The notes below the pieces were generated by a model. That model was not told where the DNA came from and did no database searches. It saw nothing but the letters and a program-made list of their open reading frames with translations. The position numbers and the translations under genes were made by a program. 64,000 nucleotides of DNA from UBA3910 sp002391465 (lineage in GTDB: Bacteria > Bacillota > Limnochordia > Darwinibacteriales > Darwinibacteriaceae): NCBI GenBank assembly GCA_030054835.1, contig JASGVS010000027.1, positions 1 through 64,000 on the forward strand, written 5' to 3'. Numbering within the stretch: the first letter of the stretch is position 1; the number at the start of each line of letters is the position of its first letter. Shown here piece by piece: positions 50,093 to 59,176 of the stretch.

Positions 50093-51368
50093 AAGAAGGC
50101 AGTGTCAGGGTGAAGGAGGTTTCCCCTTCCGTACTGGCAAAAGTGAGAGTTCCGCCCAGCTCCTTAGCTATCCTCCGACAGATCACCAGACCCCAGCCAT
50201 GTATACCGTTGGAGTCCTGTTTGGTGGTTACGCCTGGCTGAAAGATTATGTTGGCCTGCCGAGGTGGAATGGGCGGCCCGTTGTTGCTCACTCGGAAAAC
50301 GCGGCCTTCCTCGTTTCGCTCCCAGAACAGTTTTACTTGGGGGTTTGGGACGCGGGAAACCGCTTCGAAGGCGTTATCCAAAAGATTAGAAACGAGTTGG
50401 GGCAGGAGTCGTTGTTCAGCTTGGCTTTGGGGCGGCTCAGCCTTAAGGTGGAGTCGAAATTCGATCCCCTTTTCTGCCGCGGCTCGTTTTTTTGCTTCCA
50501 GTAGGGCTGACCAGATGTCCGCCGGCAGTGGTGGGTAATCGTGTTCGTCCGAAAGGGAGGCTGCCGCGTACTGTACGTATGATTGGGCTTTATGCCACTG
50601 GCCGAGCTGGAGGTAGACAGAAATCAGGGCCAGTTTGTTGAGAAATTCGTGCCGTTCTTCCCGCAGGGCCTGTACAACGGCGCTCTTCATCCGATTTTGT
50701 AGGGCATGGTATTCCTTCCCTTTCCGCTCCCGTTCGATAACCCGCAGCTGCAGCACGAGGGTTGCTGCGAGGAGGGGAGCGAGGGGGATTCCCGCAGTCA
50801 AAAAGGCGATAGTTGCGGGGGATACGTTCTCAGAGGCTCGGACCAAGGTCCAGAGAGCCACACACTGCAGCAGGAAGTTGAGGGCAATGATGAGTGAAGC
50901 CCGAAAAGTGATCTGATGGGATGAACCGGAGGAGGATGGCCCCTTCTCCGTGAGCATCCTGCGGGAGATGTAATAAAGGGCCACGACTAGGCAGGGTACG
51001 TGGGTGAGTAAATCACCCACAGCGGGATCAAGGGGTCTGCCCAGTAAGGAGGAAATGAGGGGCAGTAAGGTTAGGCAGGAGGCGTAACACAGGATGTGGG
51101 GTAGGGCAACGCCCACGACCGCATCGGGGAAGAGGGGGGCCTGGAAAAACAGCGCGTGCAGCCCGATTCGCCCTATAGTTTCCAGGAGGATCCTGGATAT
51201 AAAAAAAGGCCAATGTCCCAGGAGAAAATGGAACAGAGAGGCGGCAGTCGCATAGTAGGCCAGCTTTTTGCCGGAAGTGGGACGTTTTATCATACTACGG
51301 GACACAAAGGTCCGTACCGCCATAAGAAACCAATGTACCACAAAGGACAATAAGGGAGCAACGATCAC
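50052..51368 (-). CDS. Membrane sensor histidine kinase, Spo0B/CitA type
   Basis: 438 residues. Five or six membrane helices (1-225), a Spo0B-like helical hairpin with the phosphorylatable His in REERHEFLNKLALISVYLQLG near 240, and a GHKL ATPase domain with NLLDNAFEAV (N box), GPPIPPRQANIIF and HGWGLVICRRIAKELGG (G box). It resembles CitA/DcuS/AgrC kinases. No response regulator is next to it, although an HD-GYP gene lies 95 bases upstream on the same strand. GTG 51368 has GAGGAG about 10 bases upstream. Confidence 0.82.
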   Translation of the reverse strand: MIVAPLLSFVVHWFLMAVRTFVSRSMIKRPTSGKKLAYYATAASLFHFLLGHWPFFISRILLETIGRIGLHALFFQAPLFPDAVVGVALPHILCYASCLTLLPLISSLLGRPLDPAVGDLLTHVPCLVVALYYISRRMLTEKGPSSSGSSHQITFRASLIIALNFLLQCVALWTLVRASENVSPATIAFLTAGIPLAPLLAATLVLQLRVIERERKGKEYHALQNRMKSAVVQALREERHEFLNKLALISVYLQLGQWHKAQSYVQYAAASLSDEHDYPPLPADIWSALLEAKKRAAAEKGIEFRLHLKAEPPQSQAEQRLLPQLVSNLLDNAFEAVSRVPNPQVKLFWERNEEGRVFRVSNNGPPIPPRQANIIFQPGVTTKQDSNGIHGWGLVICRRIAKELGGTLTFASTEGETSFTLTLPSSKADAGAPDGPHP

Positions 51369-51462
51369 AACAGCCCACTCCTCATTTAGTCAGAATCTTT
51401 CCAATTCGACCTTTCGGCGCGGGCTGTTCCTATTCCTCTTTTTGCTGGATTATGTCGAATTA

Positions 51463-52287
51463 TCACGAATTACCCACAAGTTCGCCGTGTTCATTCCAAA
51501 TTGCTGCGAAATGATCTGCCAGCCGCAGGAAACGCTGGACCAACTCTGGATCGAAGTGGGTACCTTTGCCGCTCTTAACAATTGCCACTGCCTCTTCATG
51601 GGTAAACGGCCTTTTGTAGGGGCGCGGACTGCGCAGCGAATCGTAAACATCGCACAAGGCGGCAATCCGGGCACTGAGGGGAATCTCTTCCCCCTTCAGA
51701 CCCATGGGATAGCCCGAACCATCCCATTTTTCGTGGTGGTAGAGGGCTATTTCTTTTGCAATATTGAGGTAGTCTAACGCCTCCGGGTTGGTGATGGTTA
51801 GATCCTCTGTGATGGAATCCAGGACCATGGCGCCTGCCAGGGGATGCTGTTTAATCATGGCCCACTCATCTGCCGTGAGGGGACCGGGTTTGTTCAAGAT
51901 CCGGTCCGGTACGCCCACTTTGCCTATATCATGCAGTGAGATCGTTCTGGCGATGATGTCCCTCAATTCGGGGGACAGATCTAGGTCAGCACAGAGGACA
52001 TCGGCATAGTAGGTTAAGCGGTGCATATGGGAACCGGTCACACCGTGGTCGCGCATTTGGGCCAGATCCACCAGGGCGGATACACTGGCCCGCTGCAGGG
52101 TTAAAACAGCCTCCAGCTCAGCGCGGTGCCTGCGGTTAAGATGATAAAAATAAAGGCCGGCAGCTCCAGTCCAGAGCAGAACGATAAGGCCCGGGATGGG
52201 GCTGGGAGAATATATAAACAGCCACAGGGCAGAAAGAATGGGAAGAACGATCAGCAGTGAAATGCTGAGATAGGATTTGTTTCTCAT
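51463..52287 (-). CDS. Membrane-bound HD-GYP domain phosphodiesterase
   Basis: 274 residues. Two N-terminal membrane helices, then an HD-GYP domain: HMHRLTYYADVLC, HDIGKVGVPDRILNKPGPL (HD motif), HPLAG, and HHEKWDGSGYPMGLKGEEIPLSARIAALCDVYDSL (GYP motif). This class hydrolyses cyclic di-GMP or cGAMP. ATG 52287 is preceded by GGTGAGGGGG. Likely in one transcription unit with the sensor kinase that follows it. Confidence 0.92.
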   Translation of the reverse strand: MRNKSYLSISLLIVLPILSALWLFIYSPSPIPGLIVLLWTGAAGLYFYHLNRRHRAELEAVLTLQRASVSALVDLAQMRDHGVTGSHMHRLTYYADVLCADLDLSPELRDIIARTISLHDIGKVGVPDRILNKPGPLTADEWAMIKQHPLAGAMVLDSITEDLTITNPEALDYLNIAKEIALYHHEKWDGSGYPMGLKGEEIPLSARIAALCDVYDSLRSPRPYKRPFTHEEAVAIVKSGKGTHFDPELVQRFLRLADHFAAIWNEHGELVGNS

Positions 52288-52334
52288 AAGCCCCCTCACC
52301 TATTTCCAATTAGTGATGTAAAGCATGGGGATTG

Positions 52335-53507
52335 CTACTTCAGCTCCTCCAAGAGCAGCCGGAAGAACTCCTCTTTCCCTTCCTGCTCCGGGAAAAAGAC
52401 CTGGGCACTGGAGGGACTACCGCCACCACGCCCACCTAAGGGCAGGGCCAGTTCTTTCACCAGCTGCCCACAGTGGAGTGAGTCAGAGCGGTTATGGGCA
52501 AGAAAAAGGTGGTTCTGCAGCTTAACGACGACGCTGAATGTGCCGAGGTTGAGGACAGAGTTGGCCAGAAGTTTGGCATCTTCTAAACTGCCGGTGGGAA
52601 GCTCTGCTACCAGAGGAGACTCGCCTCCGCTGCTGACCAGTGTCTGAGCGTGCAGTTCCATTACTCTAGTTTTCAGTTCTGCTATCTCACGCTCCAACTC
52701 CCGCTTCGTGTTGAACTCCTGCTCTGTGCGGGTCGACAGCTCAGCAATGGGCACAGAGAGAATAGCACCCAGCTCGCTGCAGATTGCGTGCTTAGATTGG
52801 TAATCGCGGAAAGCCCGCGTACCGCAGAGGAAATAGACGCGGATCATACCTTTGTAGTTTTCTGTCCGCAGGAGTTTGAACAAAGAGAGCTGTCCGGTAC
52901 TGGAGAGATGCGTGCCAGAGCAGGGGGAAAGATCCCAACCGGAGATTTCCACGATGCGCAGATCGCCTTCCAGATCGGGCACTTTACGCAGGGGCAGCTT
53001 ATCTAATTCCGCTTGAGCTGCCCAATAAATGTGGATTGGTACGTTTTGGAAAATGATGCTGTTTACAACTTCCTCAACCCTAGTCTGCTCATCAACAGGG
53101 AAACTGGAGGTGGATATGTCTATACTTGAGTATTCAGCACCCAAGTGGAAGCTTTCTGTGGCGTAACCGTACTCTTTGAGCAGTACTGCAGATAACAGGT
53201 GCTGACCGGTATGCTGCTGCATATGATCAAGCCGCCTGTCCCAGTCCAAAACGCACTCCACCGGACCTGGGGTAATGGGCGAGGATAGAACGTGGTAGAC
53301 CTCGTCCTCCCGCAAAATGACATCGAGGAGGGGAACTCCATTAATGGAGCCCAGGTCATGGGGCTGCCCGCCTCCGGTGGGGTAAAAGATCGTTTCCCGC
53401 AGAACAGCCTCATAGTTCTCCCCTGCGGGTTCACAGGACAAAGCGACTGTATTTACCTTCTGCAGCCAAGGATCGCTGTAGTATAACTTATCGCTGATTG
53501 CGTTCAC
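52335..53507 (-). CDS. AlaX-type alanyl-tRNA editing protein
   Basis: 390 residues. Editing domain homologous to AlaRS: ETIFYPTGGGQPHDLG, HMQQHTGQHLLSA (HxxxH zinc), LSPCSGTHLSSTGQ (C..H zinc), then a coiled-coil and a C-terminal DHHA1 domain (LGGRGGGSPSSAQV). It deacylates Ser- or Gly-tRNA-Ala in trans. The start GTG 53507 is directly behind AAGGAA, which is unusually near; no better start precedes it. Confidence 0.9.
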   Translation of the reverse strand: MNAISDKLYYSDPWLQKVNTVALSCEPAGENYEAVLRETIFYPTGGGQPHDLGSINGVPLLDVILREDEVYHVLSSPITPGPVECVLDWDRRLDHMQQHTGQHLLSAVLLKEYGYATESFHLGAEYSSIDISTSSFPVDEQTRVEEVVNSIIFQNVPIHIYWAAQAELDKLPLRKVPDLEGDLRIVEISGWDLSPCSGTHLSSTGQLSLFKLLRTENYKGMIRVYFLCGTRAFRDYQSKHAICSELGAILSVPIAELSTRTEQEFNTKRELEREIAELKTRVMELHAQTLVSSGGESPLVAELPTGSLEDAKLLANSVLNLGTFSVVVKLQNHLFLAHNRSDSLHCGQLVKELALPLGGRGGGSPSSAQVFFPEQEGKEEFFRLLLEELK

Positions 53508-53611
53508 TTCCTTAGTGATGGGAATTCAATTACCTTTATTATTCGCAGTCAGGGAAAATTGTCCTGCCTCAGGCGTTGATTAACAGGACTTCTCCCCAGT
53601 GAAAGAGGTGT

Positions 53612-53671
53612 ATGTCCATTTTTCGTAAATGGGAAGGAGAACAGTCCCGGCTAACCGTAATACTGAAATAA
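53612..53671 (+). CDS. Candidate Trp-containing leader peptide before tnaA
   Basis: 19 codons from ATG 53612 with GAAAGAGGTG just upstream: MSIFRKWEGEQ then SRLTVILK and stop TAA. It has one Trp (Trp7), as tnaC does, but lacks the Asp and final Pro that matter in E. coli TnaC, and only 33 bases separate it from tnaA, too little for a Rho site. Translation is plausible; a regulatory role is inference. Confidence 0.4.
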   Translation: MSIFRKWEGEQSRLTVILK

Positions 53672-53704
53672 AAGAATAACGAAGCCCAGAAAGGAGAGTT
53701 TGCC

Positions 53705-55090
53705 GTGGCCTCCTATGGACCGGAACCGTTTAAGATAAAAATGGTGGAGCGGATTGAGCTTTTGAGCAGAAAGGAGCGTTTAGGCTGCATCCGCAGGGCA
53801 GGTTACAACCCGTTTTTATTGCGCAGCGATGAGGTTTTTATTGATCTGCTTACAGACAGTGGCACTGGCGCCATGAGTGATCGTCAGTGGGCCGGACTCA
53901 TGCTCGGCGATGAATCCTATGCCGGCAGCCGCAACTACTACCATCTGGAAGCAACCGTTCAGGAGATCACCGGTTACCGCTATGTGCTCCCCACCCATCA
54001 GGGCAGGGGTGCGGAACAGGTTCTCTTTCCCCGCTTGGTTAGGCGTGCTGGTCAGTATGTGCTGGGGAACATGCACTTTGACACAACCAAAGCCCACATC
54101 GAATTGGCCCGGGCCAGGGCGGTAAACTTCATCACCCCCGAAGCGCTGGACACCGAACTGGATTATCCCTTCAAGGGCAATTTCGATTTGGAGGCCTTGG
54201 AAGCTTTCATCGCAGAGCAGGGGGCAGAGAACGTTGCCTGTATTGTCAACACTATCACCTGCAACAGCGTGGGCGGACAGCCCGTTGCCATGGCAAACAT
54301 GAGGGCGGTATATGCTTTAGGGCAGAAATACGGGATTCCTGTTGTTTTGGACAGCGCCCGTTTTGCCGAAAACGCCTATTTTATCAAGCAGCGTGAACCG
54401 GGGTACGAAGACAAAAGCATTCTCGAGATTGTGCGGGAGATGTTTTCTTACGGCGATGCCATGACCATGAGTGCCAAAAAGGACGGGCTTGTCAATATTG
54501 GTGGTGTATTAGCCATCAAAGGGGACGAAAAACTGTTCCGGGCCTGTCAGGCCATGATCGTTCCTCTGGAGGGTTTCCCCACCTACGGCGGGCTTGCCGG
54601 CAGGGACATGGAAGCGCTGGCCATAGGTCTGCAGGAGGTTGTGGATGAAAAACACCTAGCCCAGCGCATCGGGCAAGTCAATCTCTTGGGCAGCCTATTG
54701 AAAGAAGCGGGTGTACCCGTCCAGACGCCCATCGGGGGACACGCCGTCTTTGTGGACGCAGGCAGGGTGCTGCCCGAGATGCCGAAAGACCAATTTCCCG
54801 GTCATGCCCTAGCGGTACAGCTTTATTTGGAAGCGGGGATACGGGCGGTTGAAGTAGGTTCGCTCCTTTACGGCCGGGATCCGGAGACGGGTGAGGATGG
54901 CCTGGCTGATTTGGAACTGCTGCGGCTCACCATTCCCAGACGGACATATACCGATAACCATATGCGCTATATAGCAGACTCCCTGATCAAGGTTTTCCGG
55001 TCTGCCCAGGAGGTTAAGGGAGTGGCGTTTGAATATGAACCACCGATTTTACGGCATTTCACTGCCCGCTTTAGGCTGGTAGACAAATAG
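53705..55090 (+). CDS. tnaA: Tryptophanase-like PLP beta-eliminating lyase
   Basis: 461 residues. PLP Lys259 in TMSAKKDG; PTHQGRGAEQ, NTITCNSVGGQPVAMANMR, DSARFAENAYFI and FTARF are shared by tryptophanase and tyrosine phenol-lyase. The segment VEVGSLLYGRDPETG matches tryptophanase, where TPL has ERGIISAGR with the phenol-binding Arg; the Arg is Val here, so tryptophanase (indole, pyruvate and ammonia from Trp) is favoured. GTG 53705 follows GAAAGGAGAG. A Trp-containing leader peptide lies upstream. No tryptophan transporter gene is adjacent. Confidence 0.88.
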   Translation: MASYGPEPFKIKMVERIELLSRKERLGCIRRAGYNPFLLRSDEVFIDLLTDSGTGAMSDRQWAGLMLGDESYAGSRNYYHLEATVQEITGYRYVLPTHQGRGAEQVLFPRLVRRAGQYVLGNMHFDTTKAHIELARARAVNFITPEALDTELDYPFKGNFDLEALEAFIAEQGAENVACIVNTITCNSVGGQPVAMANMRAVYALGQKYGIPVVLDSARFAENAYFIKQREPGYEDKSILEIVREMFSYGDAMTMSAKKDGLVNIGGVLAIKGDEKLFRACQAMIVPLEGFPTYGGLAGRDMEALAIGLQEVVDEKHLAQRIGQVNLLGSLLKEAGVPVQTPIGGHAVFVDAGRVLPEMPKDQFPGHALAVQLYLEAGIRAVEVGSLLYGRDPETGEDGLADLELLRLTIPRRTYTDNHMRYIADSLIKVFRSAQEVKGVAFEYEPPILRHFTARFRLVDK

Positions 55091-55119
55091 ATACAGAATG
55101 GAAACAGAGGAGGAAGACA

Positions 55120-56898
55120 ATGGGTAAGTTAAGACAAACATGGGACCTGGAGAGTGTTTTCCCCGGGGGAAGCGACTCGCCCCAGTTGAAGGCACATCTG
55201 GAAGAGGTGGTGAAGGATATTGCTGCCTTAGCAGATTTTGTGGCCGGGCTAAAACCCACCCTCAGTGCCAAAGAGCTGAGGGAGCTAGTTGACAGGATTC
55301 AAACGGTGAGAATACGTCTGGGTCAAGGTTCTTCGTTCATTGGCTGCCTTACCGCACAGGACGTAAAGGATGGAAAAGCCCGCCTGCTCCAGGGCAATTT
55401 GAGCCAGATCGGGGCCAGAATGGGCGGGGTATCAACGGCTATTGAAGACCTATACGTCTCAATTGCCGATGAGCATTGGACGGAACTTCTGGACGATGAT
55501 GAACTATCCCAGTTCAGTTTCCCCCTCAACGAGCAGCGGGAACTGGCGAAACTGAAGATGACACGGGAGCAGGAATCCCTGGCCACCGATTTGGCAGTGG
55601 ACGGCTACCATGCCTGGTCCAGGCTGTACAACACTGTTGTGGGTGATATGGTTATCGAAGTGGACGTGGACGGTAAGCCTGAGAAGTACTCGGTGGGTCA
55701 AGCCTTCAACCTCCTGGCCAACCCCGATGCCCAGCTGCGGGAGACTGTTTTCGGCAAGATCGAAGACGCCTTCGCCCAGGAAGCGGAGCTCTGTGCCAGT
55801 GCCCTCAACCATCTGGCCGGCTTTAGGCTCAACCTTTACAAACACCGGGGCTGGGAAGATATCCTCTGGGAACCCCTGCGCATTAACCGGATGGAACGGG
55901 CTACGCTTGATGCCATGTGGCAGGCGGTAGAGGGGGGCAAACCCCACTTAGTCCGCTACTTGGAGCGTAAGGCGAAGCTGTTAGGCCTTGATCAACTTGC
56001 GTGGTGGGATCTGAATGCACCTTTAGGTAAAGCGGGAGAGAAAATTCCCTATGACGAGGCGGCTGCCTTTGTGGTGGATCAGTTCCGCCGCTTCAGTCCT
56101 GAAATTGCCGATTTCACCCAGAGCGCCTTTGATAAAGGCTGGGTAGAAGCTGAGGATCGGGGCGGGAAACGGCCCGGCGCCTTCTGCACTTCCCTGCCTA
56201 TGACCGGTGAATCCCGGGTGTTTATGACCTATTCGGGTACCATTCAGAGTCTGGGTACGTTAGCCCATGAGCTGGGCCATGCTTACCACGGCTACGTTTT
56301 GCGCGACGCGCCGCCCATGCTGCGCAGCTACGCCATGAACGTGGCAGAAACCGCTTCCACTTTCGGTGAACTGCTTGTGGTGGATGGAGCTTTAGAACAG
56401 GCTTCTTCCCCAGAGGAAAAGCTGGGTATTCTTGAGGATAAAATCGGGCGCAGTGTGGCCTTCTTCATGGATATCCATTCCCGCTTTTTATTTGAGACCC
56501 GCTTTTACGCCCGGAGGAGTAAGGGTCTTTTGAGTGTGGATGAACTGAATGAAATGATGCTCCAGGCGCAGAAGGACGCTTTCCTGGACAGTTTGAAAGA
56601 ATACCATCCCCACTTCTGGGCTTCCAAACTCCATTTTTACATCACAGGCGTACCCTTCTACAACTTCCCCTACACCTTCGGCTTTTTGTTCAGCGCCGGC
56701 GTATACGCCAGGGCAAAGGAGGAGGGCGCAGGCTTTGCCCAGCGATATAGGGATCTACTCCATGACACATCCCGCATGACGGTGGAGGAGCTGGCCCGCA
56801 AGCACCTCGGTGTGGACCTGACCAAACCCGGTTTCTGGGAGGCCGCTGTCCAGCTGGCGGTGGATGACGTGGAAGAGTTTCTGCGGATTACAGAGTAA
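55120..56898 (+). CDS. pepF: Oligoendopeptidase F family (M3)
   Basis: 592 residues. Zinc metallopeptidase cleaving short peptides in the cytoplasm. HELGH (His383-His387) in TLAHELGHAYHGYVL, with the downstream NVAETASTFGELLV giving the third ligand Glu. N-terminal helical region as in PepF/Pz-peptidase. ATG 55120 follows GAGGAGG, 29 bases after tnaA. Terminator follows directly. Confidence 0.94.
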   Translation: MGKLRQTWDLESVFPGGSDSPQLKAHLEEVVKDIAALADFVAGLKPTLSAKELRELVDRIQTVRIRLGQGSSFIGCLTAQDVKDGKARLLQGNLSQIGARMGGVSTAIEDLYVSIADEHWTELLDDDELSQFSFPLNEQRELAKLKMTREQESLATDLAVDGYHAWSRLYNTVVGDMVIEVDVDGKPEKYSVGQAFNLLANPDAQLRETVFGKIEDAFAQEAELCASALNHLAGFRLNLYKHRGWEDILWEPLRINRMERATLDAMWQAVEGGKPHLVRYLERKAKLLGLDQLAWWDLNAPLGKAGEKIPYDEAAAFVVDQFRRFSPEIADFTQSAFDKGWVEAEDRGGKRPGAFCTSLPMTGESRVFMTYSGTIQSLGTLAHELGHAYHGYVLRDAPPMLRSYAMNVAETASTFGELLVVDGALEQASSPEEKLGILEDKIGRSVAFFMDIHSRFLFETRFYARRSKGLLSVDELNEMMLQAQKDAFLDSLKEYHPHFWASKLHFYITGVPFYNFPYTFGFLFSAGVYARAKEEGAGFAQRYRDLLHDTSRMTVEELARKHLGVDLTKPGFWEAAVQLAVDDVEEFLRITE

Positions 56899-56901
56899 AA
56901 A

Positions 56902-56934
56902 AATAAACGGAAGGCAGTCTGCCTTCCGTTTATT
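56902..56934 (+). terminator. Bidirectional terminator after pepF
   Basis: AATAAACGGAAGGCA pairs with TGCCTTCCGTTTATT over 15 bp around GTC, with A-rich and T-rich flanks. It serves pepF and the convergent RING gene. Confidence 0.95.
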
Positions 56935-57661
56935 AATTTGCTCTCCTGAGCGGTTGGGGGAAGCGGGGCACAAGGTATTTAACCACTTCCCTCGCTTCTT
57001 CCGGGTGTTCCGTTTGGCCCCAAATAACTATCTTAGTTGGTGAGGCGGGATTGTCTAGGTAGTAAACGGGTTCTCCCGATTCATCCACGTCTATGGGCAG
57101 AATCATGTCTGCCTCGAGAAATTGCTCGTACATTTCGTTGTCTACTGCCATTATATCCGGCGGATGGTTGGCTCCGATCAGGACAATGAGTTTGGAACGG
57201 GACGTTCCCACGGGCAGCAGCTCCATTTCCAGGTAAATTTCTTCCTGGGAGGAATTGAAGGCTGCCACTTCATCCGCGATCATTTCATACATCTCATAAC
57301 CCGTCTCTGTCACAAAAACAACCTTGGTTCGTCCCATGGCAGGGTCAGGCGGTTTGGGCCAGAACAGGAAAGCTGCCACAATCAGGATGAAGGCACCTGC
57401 AATAGCAAGGATTGTCCTTCTCGACATGGGCGGCGGAGGCCCATCGCCTTTGGATCTTTCCCCCACAACTGCCTTGGCAATCTGGGCACAACCCTGTTTG
57501 CCGCAGCCGCCGTTTTTTTTCCAGCAGTCGGCATGGTGTACGCTCTTGCAGCGGGGACAGACTACAACCTCATCTTCCGCTTGGATTCTTTCGCCGCAGT
57601 AGACGCAAGCCTGTCCAGTATAGCTTTCTCCTTTGGTAATTTTCTCTAAAACTTCACTCAT
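56933..57661 (-). CDS. Prokaryotic RING-type zinc finger plus membrane helix plus extracytoplasmic domain
   Basis: 242 residues. Residues 18-60 form a RING-like cluster (CVYC, CPRC, HHADC, GCGKQGC). A single transmembrane helix follows at about 86-101, then about 140 residues outside: FVTETGYEMYEMIADEVAAFNSSQ, LPVGTSRSKLIVLIGANHPPDIMAVDNEMYEQFLEADMILPID, which read like part of a periplasmic binding-protein fold. The ligand is unknown. ATG 57661 follows GAGAGGATC. Confidence 0.7.
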   Translation of the reverse strand: MSEVLEKITKGESYTGQACVYCGERIQAEDEVVVCPRCKSVHHADCWKKNGGCGKQGCAQIAKAVVGERSKGDGPPPPMSRRTILAIAGAFILIVAAFLFWPKPPDPAMGRTKVVFVTETGYEMYEMIADEVAAFNSSQEEIYLEMELLPVGTSRSKLIVLIGANHPPDIMAVDNEMYEQFLEADMILPIDVDESGEPVYYLDNPASPTKIVIWGQTEHPEEAREVVKYLVPRFPQPLRRAN

Positions 57662-57673
57662 GATCCTCTCTCC

Positions 57674-57719
57674 GGATATGAAAAGTGTAGTATGATATCA
57701 TAAATACCATATCATATCC
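57674..57719. promoter_or_regulatory. 46-bp dyad between the RING gene and rnhA
   Basis: GGATATGA (57674-57681) and TCATATCC (57712-57719) are inverted repeats centred on the same point (57696.5) as an inner perfect palindrome TATGATATCATA (57691-57702). The connecting 9-base arms do not pair. It lies between divergent genes and could control both. Confidence 0.6.
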
Positions 57720-57746
57720 CCGGCAAACTGGAAAGGGGTGGACGAG

Positions 57747-58187
57747 TTGAGACAGACTGTGGAGATCTACACCGACGGAGCCTGCAGTGGCAATCCGGGG
57801 CCTGGAGGCTGGGCTGCCTGCCTGATGTTCGGTCCCCATTACAAAGAAATCTCCGGTTTTGTCAAAAATACTACCAACCAACGAATGGAGCTTATGGCCG
57901 CCATCAGGGGCCTGGAACAGTTGAAGAGAAAATGTCGTGTCCGCCTTTATTCTGACAGCGCCTACCTGATCAACGCCTTCACCCGGGGTTGGATCGAAAA
58001 CTGGCAAAAGAACGGGTGGGTGAATGCTAGAAGGCAGCCTGTGGCCAATGATGATCTGTGGCGGCAGTTGGTCCAATTGGCCGAAAAACATGAAATAGAA
58101 TGGATAAAAGTTAAGGGACACAGTGACAATGAATACAACAACCGCTGCGACGCGTTAGCACGGAGTGAAATAGAAAGGCATACATAG
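57747..58187 (+). CDS. rnhA: Ribonuclease HI
   Basis: 146 residues. Degrades the RNA strand of RNA:DNA hybrids. Catalytic acids are visible: Asp10 in EIYTDGACSGNPGPGGW, Glu in NQRMELMA, Asp in LYSDSAYL and Asp in NNRCDALA; the conserved KGHSDNEYNN loop precedes the last. TTG 57747 has GAAAGGGG 8 bases upstream and gives the usual start (RQTVEIYTDG); GTG 57738 abuts the ribosome site. Confidence 0.95.
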   Translation: MRQTVEIYTDGACSGNPGPGGWAACLMFGPHYKEISGFVKNTTNQRMELMAAIRGLEQLKRKCRVRLYSDSAYLINAFTRGWIENWQKNGWVNARRQPVANDDLWRQLVQLAEKHEIEWIKVKGHSDNEYNNRCDALARSEIERHT

Positions 58188-58198
58188 GGGGTGCCGTG

Positions 58199-59176
58199 AT
58201 GCAGGTAGATTATCTTGACCTCCTGGAAGAAATAGAGGAGCTCACAACGGTAGACGGCTTTGTGGCTGCCTGTCTAGAGATAAAAGAGAGCATGTTTTTT
58301 TACGAACGGGAATTGATGCTGGCAGCTTATACGGCTTCCCTTGAGCTCCTGACAACAGTGGCTCTGTTCGGAGCTGCCCTAGGGGATGGTACAGAGCTGA
58401 AAAAGGTAGAAGAACAGATCATCCGCTGCAGCGAAGGTCTCCTTGCAGATTTGGCCGAATACCATCTTCCCCTTGATATCCGCTTTGTGGCGGACCGTTT
58501 CTTGCAGGGTGCGGGCCTCCAGTTCCGTATGCGGCTGCCGGTCTATCTGGCCATGATTCGAGATTACGTTCAGCCTAGTGCTAACCCACTCACCTTAGAT
58601 GAACTGCTCCTAAAAGCCCATGGGCTATTGTCTGTTGAACCTGAAGACGAAGATGGGTTGAATGAACTGCTTGGTCAAGTAGGGCATAGGATGCTGCGCG
58701 GCGGCCATCTGCGCCCCATTTGGCTGGAGGTGAGCCACCCCCGCATCTACTTCGTTTTATTGGGTTTGCAGACCATGATGAACAACTTCCGCGTAACCCC
58801 TTATTTCAACTTCCCCCTGGAGGAAATCGGGATCGAAAGGCAGAAACGCAGGAATGTGAAGGGCAAAGTGGTCTCGGACTTGGGTGTGGTACGCAACTTC
58901 CGTCAAGGGGGATCCGGTTACACTGAATTGAACGTGATGCTGACCAGGGATGCACACGATGATTTTCTGGAAAGAATTCTTTCTGCGCAGGACTACTCCG
59001 ATTTAGAGCCGGACGGCACGGTTGTAGGCGTAATTAAGACCATTCTTCAGCTGCGTCTTGTCTATTCTGGCGTAGACGGCGAAATAGTCAAACCTCTCCT
59101 AGCTTACTGTAGGAATTGGCAGATTGCAGAGCTGGAGCCCATACTACAGGAGCTGAAAGGCGTAGTATCCGGTTAA
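58199..59176 (+). CDS. Unknown alpha-rich protein
   Basis: 325 residues from ATG 58199 (GGGGGTG 5 bases upstream; GTG 58196 possible). Largely helical and leucine-rich, with no signal, membrane helix or Cys motif. Notable segments are FVADRFLQGAGLQFRMRLPVYLAMIRDYVQPSANPLTL and NFRVTPYFNFPLEEIGIERQKRRNVKGKVVSDLGVVRNFRQGGSGYTELNVML. I do not recognise the family. Begins 11 bases after rnhA; ends overlapping the convergent QueG-like gene by 4 bases. Confidence 0.6.
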   Translation: MQVDYLDLLEEIEELTTVDGFVAACLEIKESMFFYERELMLAAYTASLELLTTVALFGAALGDGTELKKVEEQIIRCSEGLLADLAEYHLPLDIRFVADRFLQGAGLQFRMRLPVYLAMIRDYVQPSANPLTLDELLLKAHGLLSVEPEDEDGLNELLGQVGHRMLRGGHLRPIWLEVSHPRIYFVLLGLQTMMNNFRVTPYFNFPLEEIGIERQKRRNVKGKVVSDLGVVRNFRQGGSGYTELNVMLTRDAHDDFLERILSAQDYSDLEPDGTVVGVIKTILQLRLVYSGVDGEIVKPLLAYCRNWQIAELEPILQELKGVVSG

